Below are positions 42,216 to 50,946 of a stretch of DNA of 64,000 nucleotides, in pieces. The first letter of the stretch is position 1. Each line of letters starts with the position of its first letter. A program made the position numbers and the translations under genes. Below the pieces are notes generated by a model. That model was not told the origin of the DNA and ran no database searches. It was given only the letters and a program-made list of their open reading frames with translations. This stretch comes from a bacterium (lineage in GTDB: Bacteria; Electryoneota; Electryoneia; Electryoneales; Electryoneaceae), in the NCBI GenBank assembly GCA_028278125.1, contig JANQEY010000012.1, positions 15,424 to 79,423 on the forward strand, given 5' to 3'.

Positions 42216-43747
42216 TCGTTCAGACGGTAATGCAACCAGCGGAGGCTGACACCAAGAACCTCGGCTGTTCGGGTTTTATTTCCATCCAGCTCGGAAAGTG
42301 TTTTCTGCACAATTTCTTTTTCATAATCACGCAGAGTCTTTCTGCCTTGCGCAGCTCCCCGGGGGATGATGAGATCATCAATTGTAATTGTCGGATTTTC
42401 ACCTGATAGAACAACTGCTCGTTCGATAGCGTTTTCCAATTCCCGTACATTACCAGGCCAATCGTAGTCTTCAAGACACCTTAAAGCATCCTTACGAAGA
42501 CGCTTTTCCGTTGTTTTATATTTACCGGCAGCCTTCGTCAGGAAATGTGATGCCAGTAATGGTATGTCACTACGCCGTTCTCGTAAGGACGGCATTTTTA
42601 TCGAAATCACATTCAAGCGATAGTATAAATCGTCCCTGAATCTGCCTTCCTCCACCTCATTTTCAAGGCTTTTATTAGTTGCGGAAACTATCCTGACATC
42701 CACATTACGTGATTCCGTACCGCCAACACTGCGTATCACGCCATCCTGCAATACCCGCAACAATTTTGTCTGAATCGCCGGGCTGATGTCGGCTATTTCA
42801 TCCAGGAAAAAGGTGCCATTATTGGCTACTTCGAACAGGCCTCTTTTGTCCTGCACGGCACCGGTAAATGAACCTCTGACATGCCCGAACAGTTCACTTT
42901 CAAGCAGTGTTTCGGACAGGTTTCCACAGAATTGCGCCACAAATGGTTTATTTCGTCTTGGTCCGTTATAATGAAGTGCCCGTGCTACAAGCTCTTTACC
43001 TGTTCCGCTTTCACCCTGCAACAGAACTGTAATATCAGAGTGGAGGATTTTACGCATCAACACAAATACATCCTGCATTGCAGGATGAACACCCACTATC
43101 TCGGAGAATCCGTAAACTTTCTGTACTTCAGTCTGCAGCTGAGCTTTTTCATCCTGGAGTTGATCAAACCTGGAGGCGTTCTGGTATGCCAGGGCAGCAA
43201 ATGAAGCGAAAGCATTAAAAAAGCTCTTGTTTTCGTCGGTGAACTTACCGCGATCCTGCCGGCTGTCAACATAAACAGCACCAACAGGTTCACCGCCGAT
43301 AATCAGGGGAACCGCGATCGCGGAGGTTATCTGGTGCATTACGACACTTTCGGAGCCTTCAAATCGGGGGTCCGTTCGTGCATCATGAGCAAGAACAGCA
43401 GCCCTCTCATCCAGGGCCTGGTTTACAATCTTGCGCGAGGGTTTTGCTGGATATTCTACCTCTTCCTGGGGAAGATTGTGGCTTGCACGTACTGAATATA
43501 CCCCGTCATCACGCCCCTTGATAACAAGGAATCCGGTTTCCGCGTTTACAGTTTGAACGGCAATTTCTAGAATTTTATTCAGAAGTACGTCGCCTTCAAG
43601 TATTCCAGTTAAAACCTGGACTACTTCTATCAAGGCCTGCACACTGTCGGAACTCAGTTGCTCAACAGAGGGAGTCTTAATGTCCGCAACAGAATTGCCG
43701 TTAATCTGCTTATTGTTTTCTACTTTTGTTTCAGTTGATTTTTTCAA
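42194..43747 (-). CDS. GAF-domain sigma54-dependent transcriptional activator
   Basis: 517 residues. A GAF domain spans about 35-200 ('[21 protein letters not shown]', '[20 protein letters not shown]'). The AAA+ domain has Walker A 'GESGTGKE', the sigma54 loop as 'GSFTGA' (usually GAFTGA), Walker B '[11 protein letters not shown]' and '[16 protein letters not shown]'. A Fis-type helix-turn-helix closes it ('[21 protein letters not shown]'). Start is TTG at 43747 behind GGAAGA. No N-terminal receiver; control is by GAF ligand and probably by the kinase encoded next. Targets are not identifiable; no -24/-12 promoter was obvious nearby. Confidence 0.93.
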   Translation of the reverse strand: MKKSTETKVENNKQINGNSVADIKTPSVEQLSSDSVQALIEVVQVLTGILEGDVLLNKILEIAVQTVNAETGFLVIKGRDDGVYSVRASHNLPQEEVEYPAKPSRKIVNQALDERAAVLAHDARTDPRFEGSESVVMHQITSAIAVPLIIGGEPVGAVYVDSRQDRGKFTDENKSFFNAFASFAALAYQNASRFDQLQDEKAQLQTEVQKVYGFSEIVGVHPAMQDVFVLMRKILHSDITVLLQGESGTGKELVARALHYNGPRRNKPFVAQFCGNLSETLLESELFGHVRGSFTGAVQDKRGLFEVANNGTFFLDEIADISPAIQTKLLRVLQDGVIRSVGGTESRNVDVRIVSATNKSLENEVEEGRFRDDLYYRLNVISIKMPSLRERRSDIPLLASHFLTKAAGKYKTTEKRLRKDALRCLEDYDWPGNVRELENAIERAVVLSGENPTITIDDLIIPRGAAQGRKTLRDYEKEIVQKTLSELDGNKTRTAEVLGVSLRWLHYRLNEWKKSEK

Positions 43748-43828
43748 CTTTATCTTCCAGTTCTACAGAGACTGCAGGATCACAAATTATTCCCGAAATG
43801 GTAAAATGATTCCAATTAAACACAATAA

Positions 43829-44884
43829 TTATATAAATATCACAACTGGCTTATTGGGTGTGCGTACCCAGTTTCCATTCATATCGTATAACATCAGTCT
43901 CCAGTTAAAATTATCACCCACTGAGATAGGATGAGGCAAATATAATTCGATCTGCTCGGTTGTTAATGTGTCCGGCACCACATAAAAAGTAGTATCGGAA
44001 ATCACCTCAATATTGTCCTCATCTTTCAATACAGAACGGTATTGCAATGGAATAAAGTCTACAGAAGCCGGATCCCATGAAAGTATCAGATCTTGCGTCT
44101 CTATGAGGATCGGAGCATCACCCCCAAAATCATCCCTTAATCCGTCATACCTGAAATATTGCTCAAAAATAATGCTGTCTTGCGCGATTTCTCCGGCATC
44201 GTCCGTTGCTGTTACAACAAATATCTTGCCTAACCTTGATAATACTCTAAGTTCGCCATCATCAGGTGTTGTTCCAAAATCTTGTAGAACTGTATATAAT
44301 CCATCATCAGTTTCCAGCAGTAATGTGTCGATATCTTCAACATCACCAACTGGATCATGATAGGTTACCCTTTCAACAGCATTGTCAGGGTGGCTTACAT
44401 ATGCGTCAATAATGAAATAATGATCGAAAGTAGTGTCGGTTCTATGTTCCAGTCCCGTATATATTCTGATGCTGTCAATGGATGGCAAACCATCCAGGTT
44501 AAAAACTATATTGCTTCTTTCACCATATAATACTTCAACACTTTCTACCGCTGGAACATATCCATCAACATCTACTGAAACATGGTTCAAGCCGAGGTTG
44601 GCACGAATTTCAGCTTCTCCCAGGTTATCCGTACGAACACCAATATCTGCACTATCAAGAAACACACTGGCGTCCGGGAGAGGTGCTCCATTGTTTGCCT
44701 TTACTTGTATCCTGATTAACCCCTCGTTTCTAAAATTTTCTGAACCGGGATCAGCAGGATTATCTCTCTCTGGCGACCATGTGCAGCCCATAAAAAGAAT
44801 CAGAATAGACATGACAAAGAGAAGCATAAAAGTCGGCGATTTAGATTTTTTATATTCAGTATCTAAATTCATCTCTTTAACCAT
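43829..44884 (-). CDS. Lipoprotein with carboxypeptidase-regulatory-like domain
   Basis: 351 residues. A lipobox ending at Cys34 ('LILFMGC') follows a hydrophobic stretch, and 'PERDNPADPGSENF' after it is common in FCB outer-membrane lipoproteins. Residues 55-130 form a carboxypeptidase regulatory-like/PEGA-like fold ('IRIQVKANNGAPLPDASVFL', 'GEAEIRANLGLNHVSVDVDG'). The remaining 220 residues are beta-rich with no named domain. Start could be ATG 44884 or the second ATG at 44872; neither has a strong ribosome site. It precedes the sigma54 activator and kinase on the same strand, perhaps the envelope component of that system, but co-transcription is not proven. Confidence 0.8.
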   Translation of the reverse strand: MVKEMNLDTEYKKSKSPTFMLLFVMSILILFMGCTWSPERDNPADPGSENFRNEGLIRIQVKANNGAPLPDASVFLDSADIGVRTDNLGEAEIRANLGLNHVSVDVDGYVPAVESVEVLYGERSNIVFNLDGLPSIDSIRIYTGLEHRTDTTFDHYFIIDAYVSHPDNAVERVTYHDPVGDVEDIDTLLLETDDGLYTVLQDFGTTPDDGELRVLSRLGKIFVVTATDDAGEIAQDSIIFEQYFRYDGLRDDFGGDAPILIETQDLILSWDPASVDFIPLQYRSVLKDEDNIEVISDTTFYVVPDTLTTEQIELYLPHPISVGDNFNWRLMLYDMNGNWVRTPNKPVVIFI

Positions 44885-45122
44885 CCGGATAGATTAATGA
44901 AGAGAAGCTGTTATTATTTACCCTTTTCTTATAACCCTCTATAAATAAATTACCCATAAGATGTTCAATAACATCTCGTTAGAATGAATACAGAATTTCT
45001 AATACTTAAACAGCCACAGATATGCAAATTATGCACACAGCAGTTAACTTCGCAATCTTCACAGTCTCGGGAGCATCATTATTACATAAGAATTACAGAC
45101 CACAGGTTTTATTGCAAAAGTT

Positions 45123-45893
45123 TCAGGATTGTGGTCCAGCCGAAAATTCTTTTTCGATTTTTTCATACGGGATTTCGATTGAGACAGTAGTTCCTTTATC
45201 CTTTTCACTCTTCAGCCCAATTTTGCACCCGAGAGGCTCAAGCAGCTTTGCTGCATGTGATAGCCCAAGTCCCCTGGCTAATGTTGGCGGATACTTCCCC
45301 TCCTGTAAATACTCCTTTGTAGAGTAAAAAGGTTCAAAAGCCTTCTCCATTGTCTCGCTGTCCATTCCACAACCGTTATCAGAAAAACTCAGTATTATAT
45401 TCTCTCCTGAATGTTTTATATCAATCTCAAGAATTTTTTCTTCAACATCACTCATGGCTTCTATAGCATTTGTCAGAATATGGTCTATGGGTATACTAAA
45501 GTCCCGGTAGATGGCATTAAAGACAGGAATATTGTCATCAGATTTAACCTGCACATCTATCATATGTTTAATTCTCGGATCACCCTTGAAGAAAAGAAGT
45601 TCATTATTCACCAGCTCGACCAGGTTGACCTCTTCCGGCTCAGCAATTCCCTCGCCCTGTACCTTGTTCATGATAACCGAAATATCACCTTGCAGCCTCG
45701 CTGTCAAACGCTCGAGCCTTTCTAAATCCGTCGACAAATCAGGATATTTCATCTTTAAAATTTCGATTGTACCGATCATGGCAGTTAAAGGTCCAAACAG
45801 GTTGTGAACTATACCTGCCACTAAAAACCCAAGCTTGTCCAAAGGTTGAATAAACTTAGAGTTCAGGTCCTGATCGTCAATGTTAGTCGCCAT
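45123..45893 (-). CDS. Cytoplasmic histidine kinase without sensor domain
   Basis: About 256 residues. DHp helices with His30 ('GIVHNLFGPLTAM'), then a full ATPase domain: N box 'ILTNAIEAM', G1 'DNGCGMD', F box 'FEPFYSTK', G2 'ARGLGLSHA'. There is no sensor or membrane segment. I prefer ATG 45893, preceded by AAGGGTGG, over the TTG at 45941, which has no ribosome site. The phospho-acceptor partner is not next to it. The receiver-PAS-DHp protein at 38338 lacks precisely the ATPase domain that this protein has, so a split interaction is possible but untested. Confidence 0.88.
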   Translation of the reverse strand: MATNIDDQDLNSKFIQPLDKLGFLVAGIVHNLFGPLTAMIGTIEILKMKYPDLSTDLERLERLTARLQGDISVIMNKVQGEGIAEPEEVNLVELVNNELLFFKGDPRIKHMIDVQVKSDDNIPVFNAIYRDFSIPIDHILTNAIEAMSDVEEKILEIDIKHSGENIILSFSDNGCGMDSETMEKAFEPFYSTKEYLQEGKYPPTLARGLGLSHAAKLLEPLGCKIGLKSEKDKGTTVSIEIPYEKIEKEFSAGPQS

Positions 45894-46201
45894 ATTCCAC
45901 CCTTCTGAAAAGGTCAAATTTGCACAGTTAACCGTTACCAAATTTCTTCGTGAATATTATTATATGTATTTATAATTTATGGTACTGATTGAGTGATTCT
46001 GGGTAAAAGAACCAGGATGAATTTTTAATATTGAAGTATGCAAGCAGTGCAGAGTAAGAATTGTGTAACATAAAACCTTATTGGTCTTTTATCAATAGAC
46101 GAAACCAATGTTTACTTGACACAATTACTCATCTGATCTACCTTGGTGCATTATTTTCAGCAAAGGAATAATATCCGGTCATCTATCAGAAGAGGTTGCT
46201 A

Positions 46202-46747
46202 ATGTTTACCCTTGCCCCAAACCCACTTATTACCGAAAAAGAAATCAAAAAGCGGGTCACCCAGATGGCTGAGGAAATCGCGGTTGAATACGAAAATGTG
46301 GGGCCGGTAATGGCAATCGCGTTGCTCAGGGGCAGCTATGTATTTACAGCTGATTTGCTGAGGGAATTATCTCGACAGGGACAAACCGTACAGGAGATCG
46401 ATTTTATCATCGCGTCCAGCTACGGCGCCGCAACAGAATCATCCGGGAATGTGCAGATTGTTCGTGATGTTGGATCGGATATTTCCGGGAAACATGTTTT
46501 GATAATTGATGATATCCTCGATTCGGGCAATACAATGCATCGCCTGCAGGAATTATTACTGAGCAGAAAACCCGCGTCATTAAAAATATGCGTCCTCCTT
46601 GACAAACCTTCACGGCGAGAGAAAAAAATTGAAGCTGATTATATTGGTTTTAAGATCGATGATCATTTCGTTGTAGGATACGGACTCGATTTTGACCAGA
46701 GGTTCCGTGAACTGCCATATATAGGACTTATCGAGGAGAGGGCATAA
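46202..46747 (+). CDS. hpt: Hypoxanthine phosphoribosyltransferase
   Basis: Purine salvage enzyme forming IMP or GMP from hypoxanthine or guanine and PRPP. About 181 residues with the family's 'VMAIALLRGSYVFTADLLREL', the flexible loop region 'IDFIIASSYGAATESSG', the PRPP-binding 'VLIIDDILDSGNTMHRL' and 'KIDDHFVVGYGLDFDQRFRELPYIG' near the end. ATG 46202 lies six bases after AGAGG. A single plus-strand gene after the minus-strand signalling block. Confidence 0.95.
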   Translation: MFTLAPNPLITEKEIKKRVTQMAEEIAVEYENVGPVMAIALLRGSYVFTADLLRELSRQGQTVQEIDFIIASSYGAATESSGNVQIVRDVGSDISGKHVLIIDDILDSGNTMHRLQELLLSRKPASLKICVLLDKPSRREKKIEADYIGFKIDDHFVVGYGLDFDQRFRELPYIGLIEERA

Positions 46748-46875
46748 GCCAAATCGCGCTCGTAATAATTGTGCTCCGATAAATATCTGCCTATTAAACC
46801 ATTTCGATACTCATTCGTCAAAGATTGTAGAACAGTCCTGATTATACGGTGCCTAATGATTCCGGAGGAGATTTT

Positions 46876-49230
46876 ATGCTATTTGCCAAGAACAGCAATG
46901 AGAATAAAGCTAATGTTTTCAGCACTTTTATCCTGGTTTTTCTTGTCATAACTGCAACTGCCTGGTCACAGGAGTTTTATGACGTAAACACCGTGCAGAC
47001 TATCGAGATATATTTCGAACAGGACAACTGGGATTATCTCCTGGATAATCTTTATGCTGAAGGAGAGGAAGAACGTCTGATTGGAACCGTTTACGTAAAT
47101 GGAGTCCAGTTTGACAGTGCAGGCATCAGGTACAAGGGAAACAGCTCGTACAGCCCGAACAGAACCAAAAATCCACTGAACATAAAGCTTGACCATATAA
47201 TTGATGACCAGGAATACCAGGGCTATGGAACCGTAAAACTGGCTAACATGTTCAAGGACCCAAGTTGTGTACGTGAAGTCCTCAGCTACGAAATAGCTCG
47301 CAACTATCTACCCTCAAGCCAGGCTAATTATGCAAATGTTTATATCAACGATGAACTAATGGGATTATATACCAGCGTTCAATCCGTGGATAAATTCTTC
47401 CTGGATACTCATTTTGGGGATGACGACAACCCGTTTTTTAAGGGAGAGATTGCAGCTCAGGGTGGCCCCCCAATGGCGACAACTGTCTGGGGATACCATG
47501 GGCCGGATTCAACAGAGTACTTCGGTCTATACGAACTCCGTTCTGACGAAGGCTGGACTGAGCTTATAAACTTTCTCGATGTTTTTAATTACAATCCAGC
47601 CCAGACGGAAGACGTTTTGAATATCGACGCACATCTCTGGATGCTGGCTTTTGATATTCTGATGGTAAACCTGGATGCACCTGTCAATTTTGGTCACAAT
47701 TTTTACCTTTATGAGGATGATGCGAACAGGTTTAATCCTGTTGTCTGGGACCTGAATGAAAATTTCGGTGTTTTCCGTAGCATACTCAGCGGCGGTGGAC
47801 CACCTCAGCCACCATTAAGCCTGATCCAGATGCAAAATCTTGATCCATATTTTAACTCAGACAGTCCAGATCACCCGATTGTTGGCAACGTTCTAAATGA
47901 ATCGGAATACCAAAAGATTTATATCGCCCATATGAAAACAATTATTGAAGAATGTTTCACCAACGGCTTGTATGAAGAAAGGGCTTTCGAAATCCAGGAA
48001 ATTATCGAGGATGATATAATCGCTGATCAAAATTCACTTTACACATATAATGATTTTCTTGAGAATGTAAACAACACGGTTGGCTGGGGAATGAATGAGA
48101 TTGTTGGAATAACCGAGTTAATGGAAGATCGAATAGATTACCTGCTAACCCACCAGGATTTTATACCGGATGGACCAGGTATTACACTAGTATCCGGACC
48201 AAACGAACCGGTACCAGCCAACACAAATGTCACCGTTACCGCTGAGGTTTCAGACGCTGAAGCTGTTTACCTGGTAACAAGAAACAGGGGAGAACTGATC
48301 TTTAATCGGCAACTGATGTATGACGATGGCGACCATGATGATGGGATGGCTGGCGACCAGGTGTATGGAGCAGAACTTGTGATCGGATATTCTGATATTC
48401 AATACTATATCTTCGCTGAAAACACAGATGCCGTTTCTTTTTATCCTCCACGAGCCGAATATGAATTCCTCACTGCTGAAGTTGAAGAAAACAGCGACCT
48501 CGTGATCAACGAATTCCTTGCCTCAAATGATTCAGCTATACCCGATCAGGATGGGGAGTATGATGATTGGATCGAACTTTATAACAATTCCGATGACATA
48601 ATCTCCCTCAGCGGATTTGCATTGAGCGACAATCCCGGGAATCTGCAAAAATGGTTCTTCCCGGATACTACAATCACCCCACACGGATACCTGATAATCT
48701 GGGCGGATGAAGATGGAGGACAGGAAGGATTACACGCCAGTTTCAGGCTTTCGGCGAATGGTGAGACAATTCATCTTGTTGACGGCAATCAGCAGGTAAT
48801 CGACGAGGTAAGTTTTGGTGCTCAGGAGACAGATATAAGTACGGGACGTTTCCCGAACGGTACAGGTGATTTTATTCAAATGTCCCCCACTTTTGCAGCG
48901 GAAAATGTAGAAGGAATGGTATCAACCGATGAACCTGAAGCCATGATTCCAAATGATTATCAATTATATCAGAATTACCCAAATCCGTTTAATCCATCTA
49001 CCATAATACCTGTCGCAATTCCGGAGACAGGGTATGTCAGGATATCAGTGTTTGATGTACTTGGACGAGAGGTCGCCAGGTTGCACAACGATGTAATCGA
49101 AGCGGGGCACCATCAATTTACTTGGACAGGGATAGATCAATTCGGATCACCGGTTGCTTCGGGTGTATATTTTATTCAAATGAAATCAGGTGATTTTACT
49201 GCTACTAGTAAGGCGTTGTTGATGAAATAG
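46876..49230 (+). CDS. Secreted CotH-like protein with lamin-tail domain and T9SS sorting domain
   Basis: About 784 residues. Signal peptide after a short charged start. The CotH kinase-like domain (about 30-420) shows 'YKGNSSYSPNRTKNPLNIKL', 'PSCVREVLSYEIARNYL', 'VYINDELMGLYTSVQSVDKFFL' and 'FFKGE', then 'DLNENFGVFRS'. A fibronectin-like segment follows, then a lamin-tail/LTD domain ('LVINEFLASNDSAIPDQDGEYDDWIELYNNS', cut short here: key words INEFLASN and DWIELYN). The T9SS domain is 'YPNPFNPSTII' to 'KALLMK'. ATG 46876 has GGAGGAG five bases upstream. CotH proteins phosphorylate secreted proteins in spore formers; the kinase role here is inferred only. Confidence 0.9.
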   Translation: MLFAKNSNENKANVFSTFILVFLVITATAWSQEFYDVNTVQTIEIYFEQDNWDYLLDNLYAEGEEERLIGTVYVNGVQFDSAGIRYKGNSSYSPNRTKNPLNIKLDHIIDDQEYQGYGTVKLANMFKDPSCVREVLSYEIARNYLPSSQANYANVYINDELMGLYTSVQSVDKFFLDTHFGDDDNPFFKGEIAAQGGPPMATTVWGYHGPDSTEYFGLYELRSDEGWTELINFLDVFNYNPAQTEDVLNIDAHLWMLAFDILMVNLDAPVNFGHNFYLYEDDANRFNPVVWDLNENFGVFRSILSGGGPPQPPLSLIQMQNLDPYFNSDSPDHPIVGNVLNESEYQKIYIAHMKTIIEECFTNGLYEERAFEIQEIIEDDIIADQNSLYTYNDFLENVNNTVGWGMNEIVGITELMEDRIDYLLTHQDFIPDGPGITLVSGPNEPVPANTNVTVTAEVSDAEAVYLVTRNRGELIFNRQLMYDDGDHDDGMAGDQVYGAELVIGYSDIQYYIFAENTDAVSFYPPRAEYEFLTAEVEENSDLVINEFLASNDSAIPDQDGEYDDWIELYNNSDDIISLSGFALSDNPGNLQKWFFPDTTITPHGYLIIWADEDGGQEGLHASFRLSANGETIHLVDGNQQVIDEVSFGAQETDISTGRFPNGTGDFIQMSPTFAAENVEGMVSTDEPEAMIPNDYQLYQNYPNPFNPSTIIPVAIPETGYVRISVFDVLGREVARLHNDVIEAGHHQFTWTGIDQFGSPVASGVYFIQMKSGDFTATSKALLMK

Positions 49231-49255
49231 TACAAGAATTTAAATAATTGAAGTA

Positions 49256-49393
49256 GCCCGGACCGCCCCCGGTCCGGGAACTAATTGTAAGTGGAAACTT
49301 TGATTAGCCCGGATAGCTGTTATAGGATGGGTATCCGGGATTATTTTACTATCATCAAAAAAGAGATTGCTTCGCTTCGCTCGCAACGACAAC
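49256..49393. repeat. Cluster of palindromic intergenic repeats
   Basis: Three elements in a row: TAGCCCGGACC...GGTCCGGG (49256-49280), TAGCCCGGATA...TATCCGGGATT (49306-49341), and GAGATTGCTTCGCTTCGCTC with CGCAACGACAAC (49362-49393). The first two resemble 3443-3471 and the third resembles 5776-5870. They fill most of the 49231-49475 gap, which has no gene. Confidence 0.6.
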
Positions 49394-49475
49394 TTACTTC
49401 CAAGATTGGCAGCAGCGCAATCCACCACAGGCGGACTATTCGGGCTACACAATTATTACTTCTGTCTGTAAATCT

Positions 49476-49937
49476 TTATCCCTGCAATTCCTTGAGTTTT
49501 TCACTCACTGCATCAACATGCCCCTTGACCTTTACCTTGCTCCATTCAGCAACGACTGTTCCTTCTGGATTGATAATAAAAGTACTACGTACTACGCCCA
49601 TGAATTCACGTCCATACATCTTTTTCTTTCCCCACGCGCCGTAAGCTTCCAATGCCACATGGTCCGGATCACTTAGTAGAGTTATCCCTAGATCGTGCTT
49701 GGCGATAAAATTTCGATGGCTTTTTGTTGAGTCGGGACTGACGCCCAGGATAACCGCGTTTAGTCCGGTTAAATCCGCGCTGCAGCTGGTAAAATCAGTT
49801 GCCTCGATTGTACAGCCAGAGGTGTTATCCTTTGGATAAAAATATAATATCACCCACTTCCCTTTATAATCATCCAGTGTGACTGTTTCATCGTCCTGGT
49901 TTAAAAGTGAAAATCCAGGTGCTTTCTTCCCTTCCAT
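49476..49937 (-). CDS. bcp: Peroxiredoxin of the PrxQ/BCP type
   Basis: Thiol peroxidase, 153 residues, cytoplasmic. 'MEGKKAPGFSLLNQDDETVTL', peroxidatic Cys42 in 'YPKDNTSGCTIEATDF', 'GVSPDSTKSHRNFIAKH' and 'RSTFIINPEGTV' are standard. In PrxQ the resolving Cys sits five residues after the first; here that position is Thr47 and the next Cys is Cys52, so the mechanism may be 1-Cys or use a different disulphide. Adds to the peroxide defence already seen in rubrerythrin and OsmC. Next gene on the same strand is the TIGR01777 epimerase, 44 bases upstream. Confidence 0.93.
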   Translation of the reverse strand: MEGKKAPGFSLLNQDDETVTLDDYKGKWVILYFYPKDNTSGCTIEATDFTSCSADLTGLNAVILGVSPDSTKSHRNFIAKHDLGITLLSDPDHVALEAYGAWGKKKMYGREFMGVVRSTFIINPEGTVVAEWSKVKVKGHVDAVSEKLKELQG

Positions 49938-49981
49938 TCTGTTCTCCTCTTTTGCCTATTAGCAGATTTATAAATCAATAT

Positions 49982-50869
49982 TTATAGTATGTTTTTTAAT
50001 GCTTCCCGCAACCCGGGAAATTTGAACTCGAAATCCCTTTTAATCAACCGGTCCGGGATTACTCTCTGGCTTGCCAGGATTGTTTCATCCGCCATTTCAC
50101 CGAAGATCAACTTCAAGACAAATGCCGGAACAGGAAAAAATGACGGTCGCCTAAGAACACCCGACAATAAACTGGTAAATTCGCTATTCGTGACCGGATT
50201 GGGTGAAGTAGCATTAAAAGTACCCTCCAAACCTTGATCAGTTAACACCTGTTTAAAAATCTCCACCAGGTCATCAAGGCTTATCCAGCTCATATATTGA
50301 TGACCATTTCCAATCTTTCCACCCAGTCCCAGGCGAAAGACCGGAAGCATTTTCGCCAGGGCACCCTGGTACTTATCAAGAACAACCCCTATTCTAAGTA
50401 TTACTGTACGGACACCTGCATCCTGCGTTTCTTCCGCTGAATTTTCCCAATCTTTACATAAACCTGCAAGAAATCCTTCACCGGATGGGTTGTCTTCGTT
50501 CAGTTCCTCGCTCCCACATAATCCGTAATACCCGGTTGCCGAGGCGTTAATCAGAACATCCGGAGGATTATCAAGTTCCGATATAATTTTAACCAGGTTT
50601 TTAGTTGTTAAAATCCGGCTGTCATACAACACCTGTTTATAAGTTTCAGTCCAGCGCTGTCCAATATTTGCGCCAGCCAGGTTAATAGCCGCATCAAATT
50701 TTTCTGTATTGTCTATTTCCGAAGTTCCTCTTGCCGGATCCCAGAAAATTTCACCATCTCCGCGTGATCTTCCGCGAATAAGGCGCACAACCGCATGCCC
50801 GTCATTTTCAAGGCTCTTAACGAGTGTGTTACCTATCAGACCGCTGCTGCCGGCAATAAGAACTTTCAA
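49982..50869 (-). CDS. TIGR01777-family NAD(P)-dependent epimerase-like protein
   Basis: 295 residues of the SDR39U1/YfcH type. Rossmann motif 'VLIAGSSGLIGNTLVKSLENDG', 'INLAGANIGQRWTE', 'INASATGYYG' and C-terminal 'NATSPNPVTNSEF' with 'VLASQRVIPDRL'-like sequence ('ILASQRVIPDRLIKRDF'). Enzyme activity of this family is unknown in most bacteria. It is upstream of, and probably co-transcribed with, the peroxiredoxin. Full length. Confidence 0.93.
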   Translation of the reverse strand: MKVLIAGSSGLIGNTLVKSLENDGHAVVRLIRGRSRGDGEIFWDPARGTSEIDNTEKFDAAINLAGANIGQRWTETYKQVLYDSRILTTKNLVKIISELDNPPDVLINASATGYYGLCGSEELNEDNPSGEGFLAGLCKDWENSAEETQDAGVRTVILRIGVVLDKYQGALAKMLPVFRLGLGGKIGNGHQYMSWISLDDLVEIFKQVLTDQGLEGTFNATSPNPVTNSEFTSLLSGVLRRPSFFPVPAFVLKLIFGEMADETILASQRVIPDRLIKRDFEFKFPGLREALKNIL

Positions 50870-50882
50870 ACAGAAGACCTTT

Positions 50883-50914
50883 CAAAAAATAACCCGATAA
50901 TAATAATCGGGTTA
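50883..50914 (-). terminator. Terminator of the secreted metalloprotease gene
   Basis: Minus-strand stem AACCCGAT, TATTATT, ATCGGGTT followed by ATTTTTTG. It lies 33 bases beyond the stop codon at 50947 and just upstream of the epimerase start. Confidence 0.8.
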
Positions 50915-50946
50915 GTATCTCTAATATATCCAGGAACAAGTTTCCA

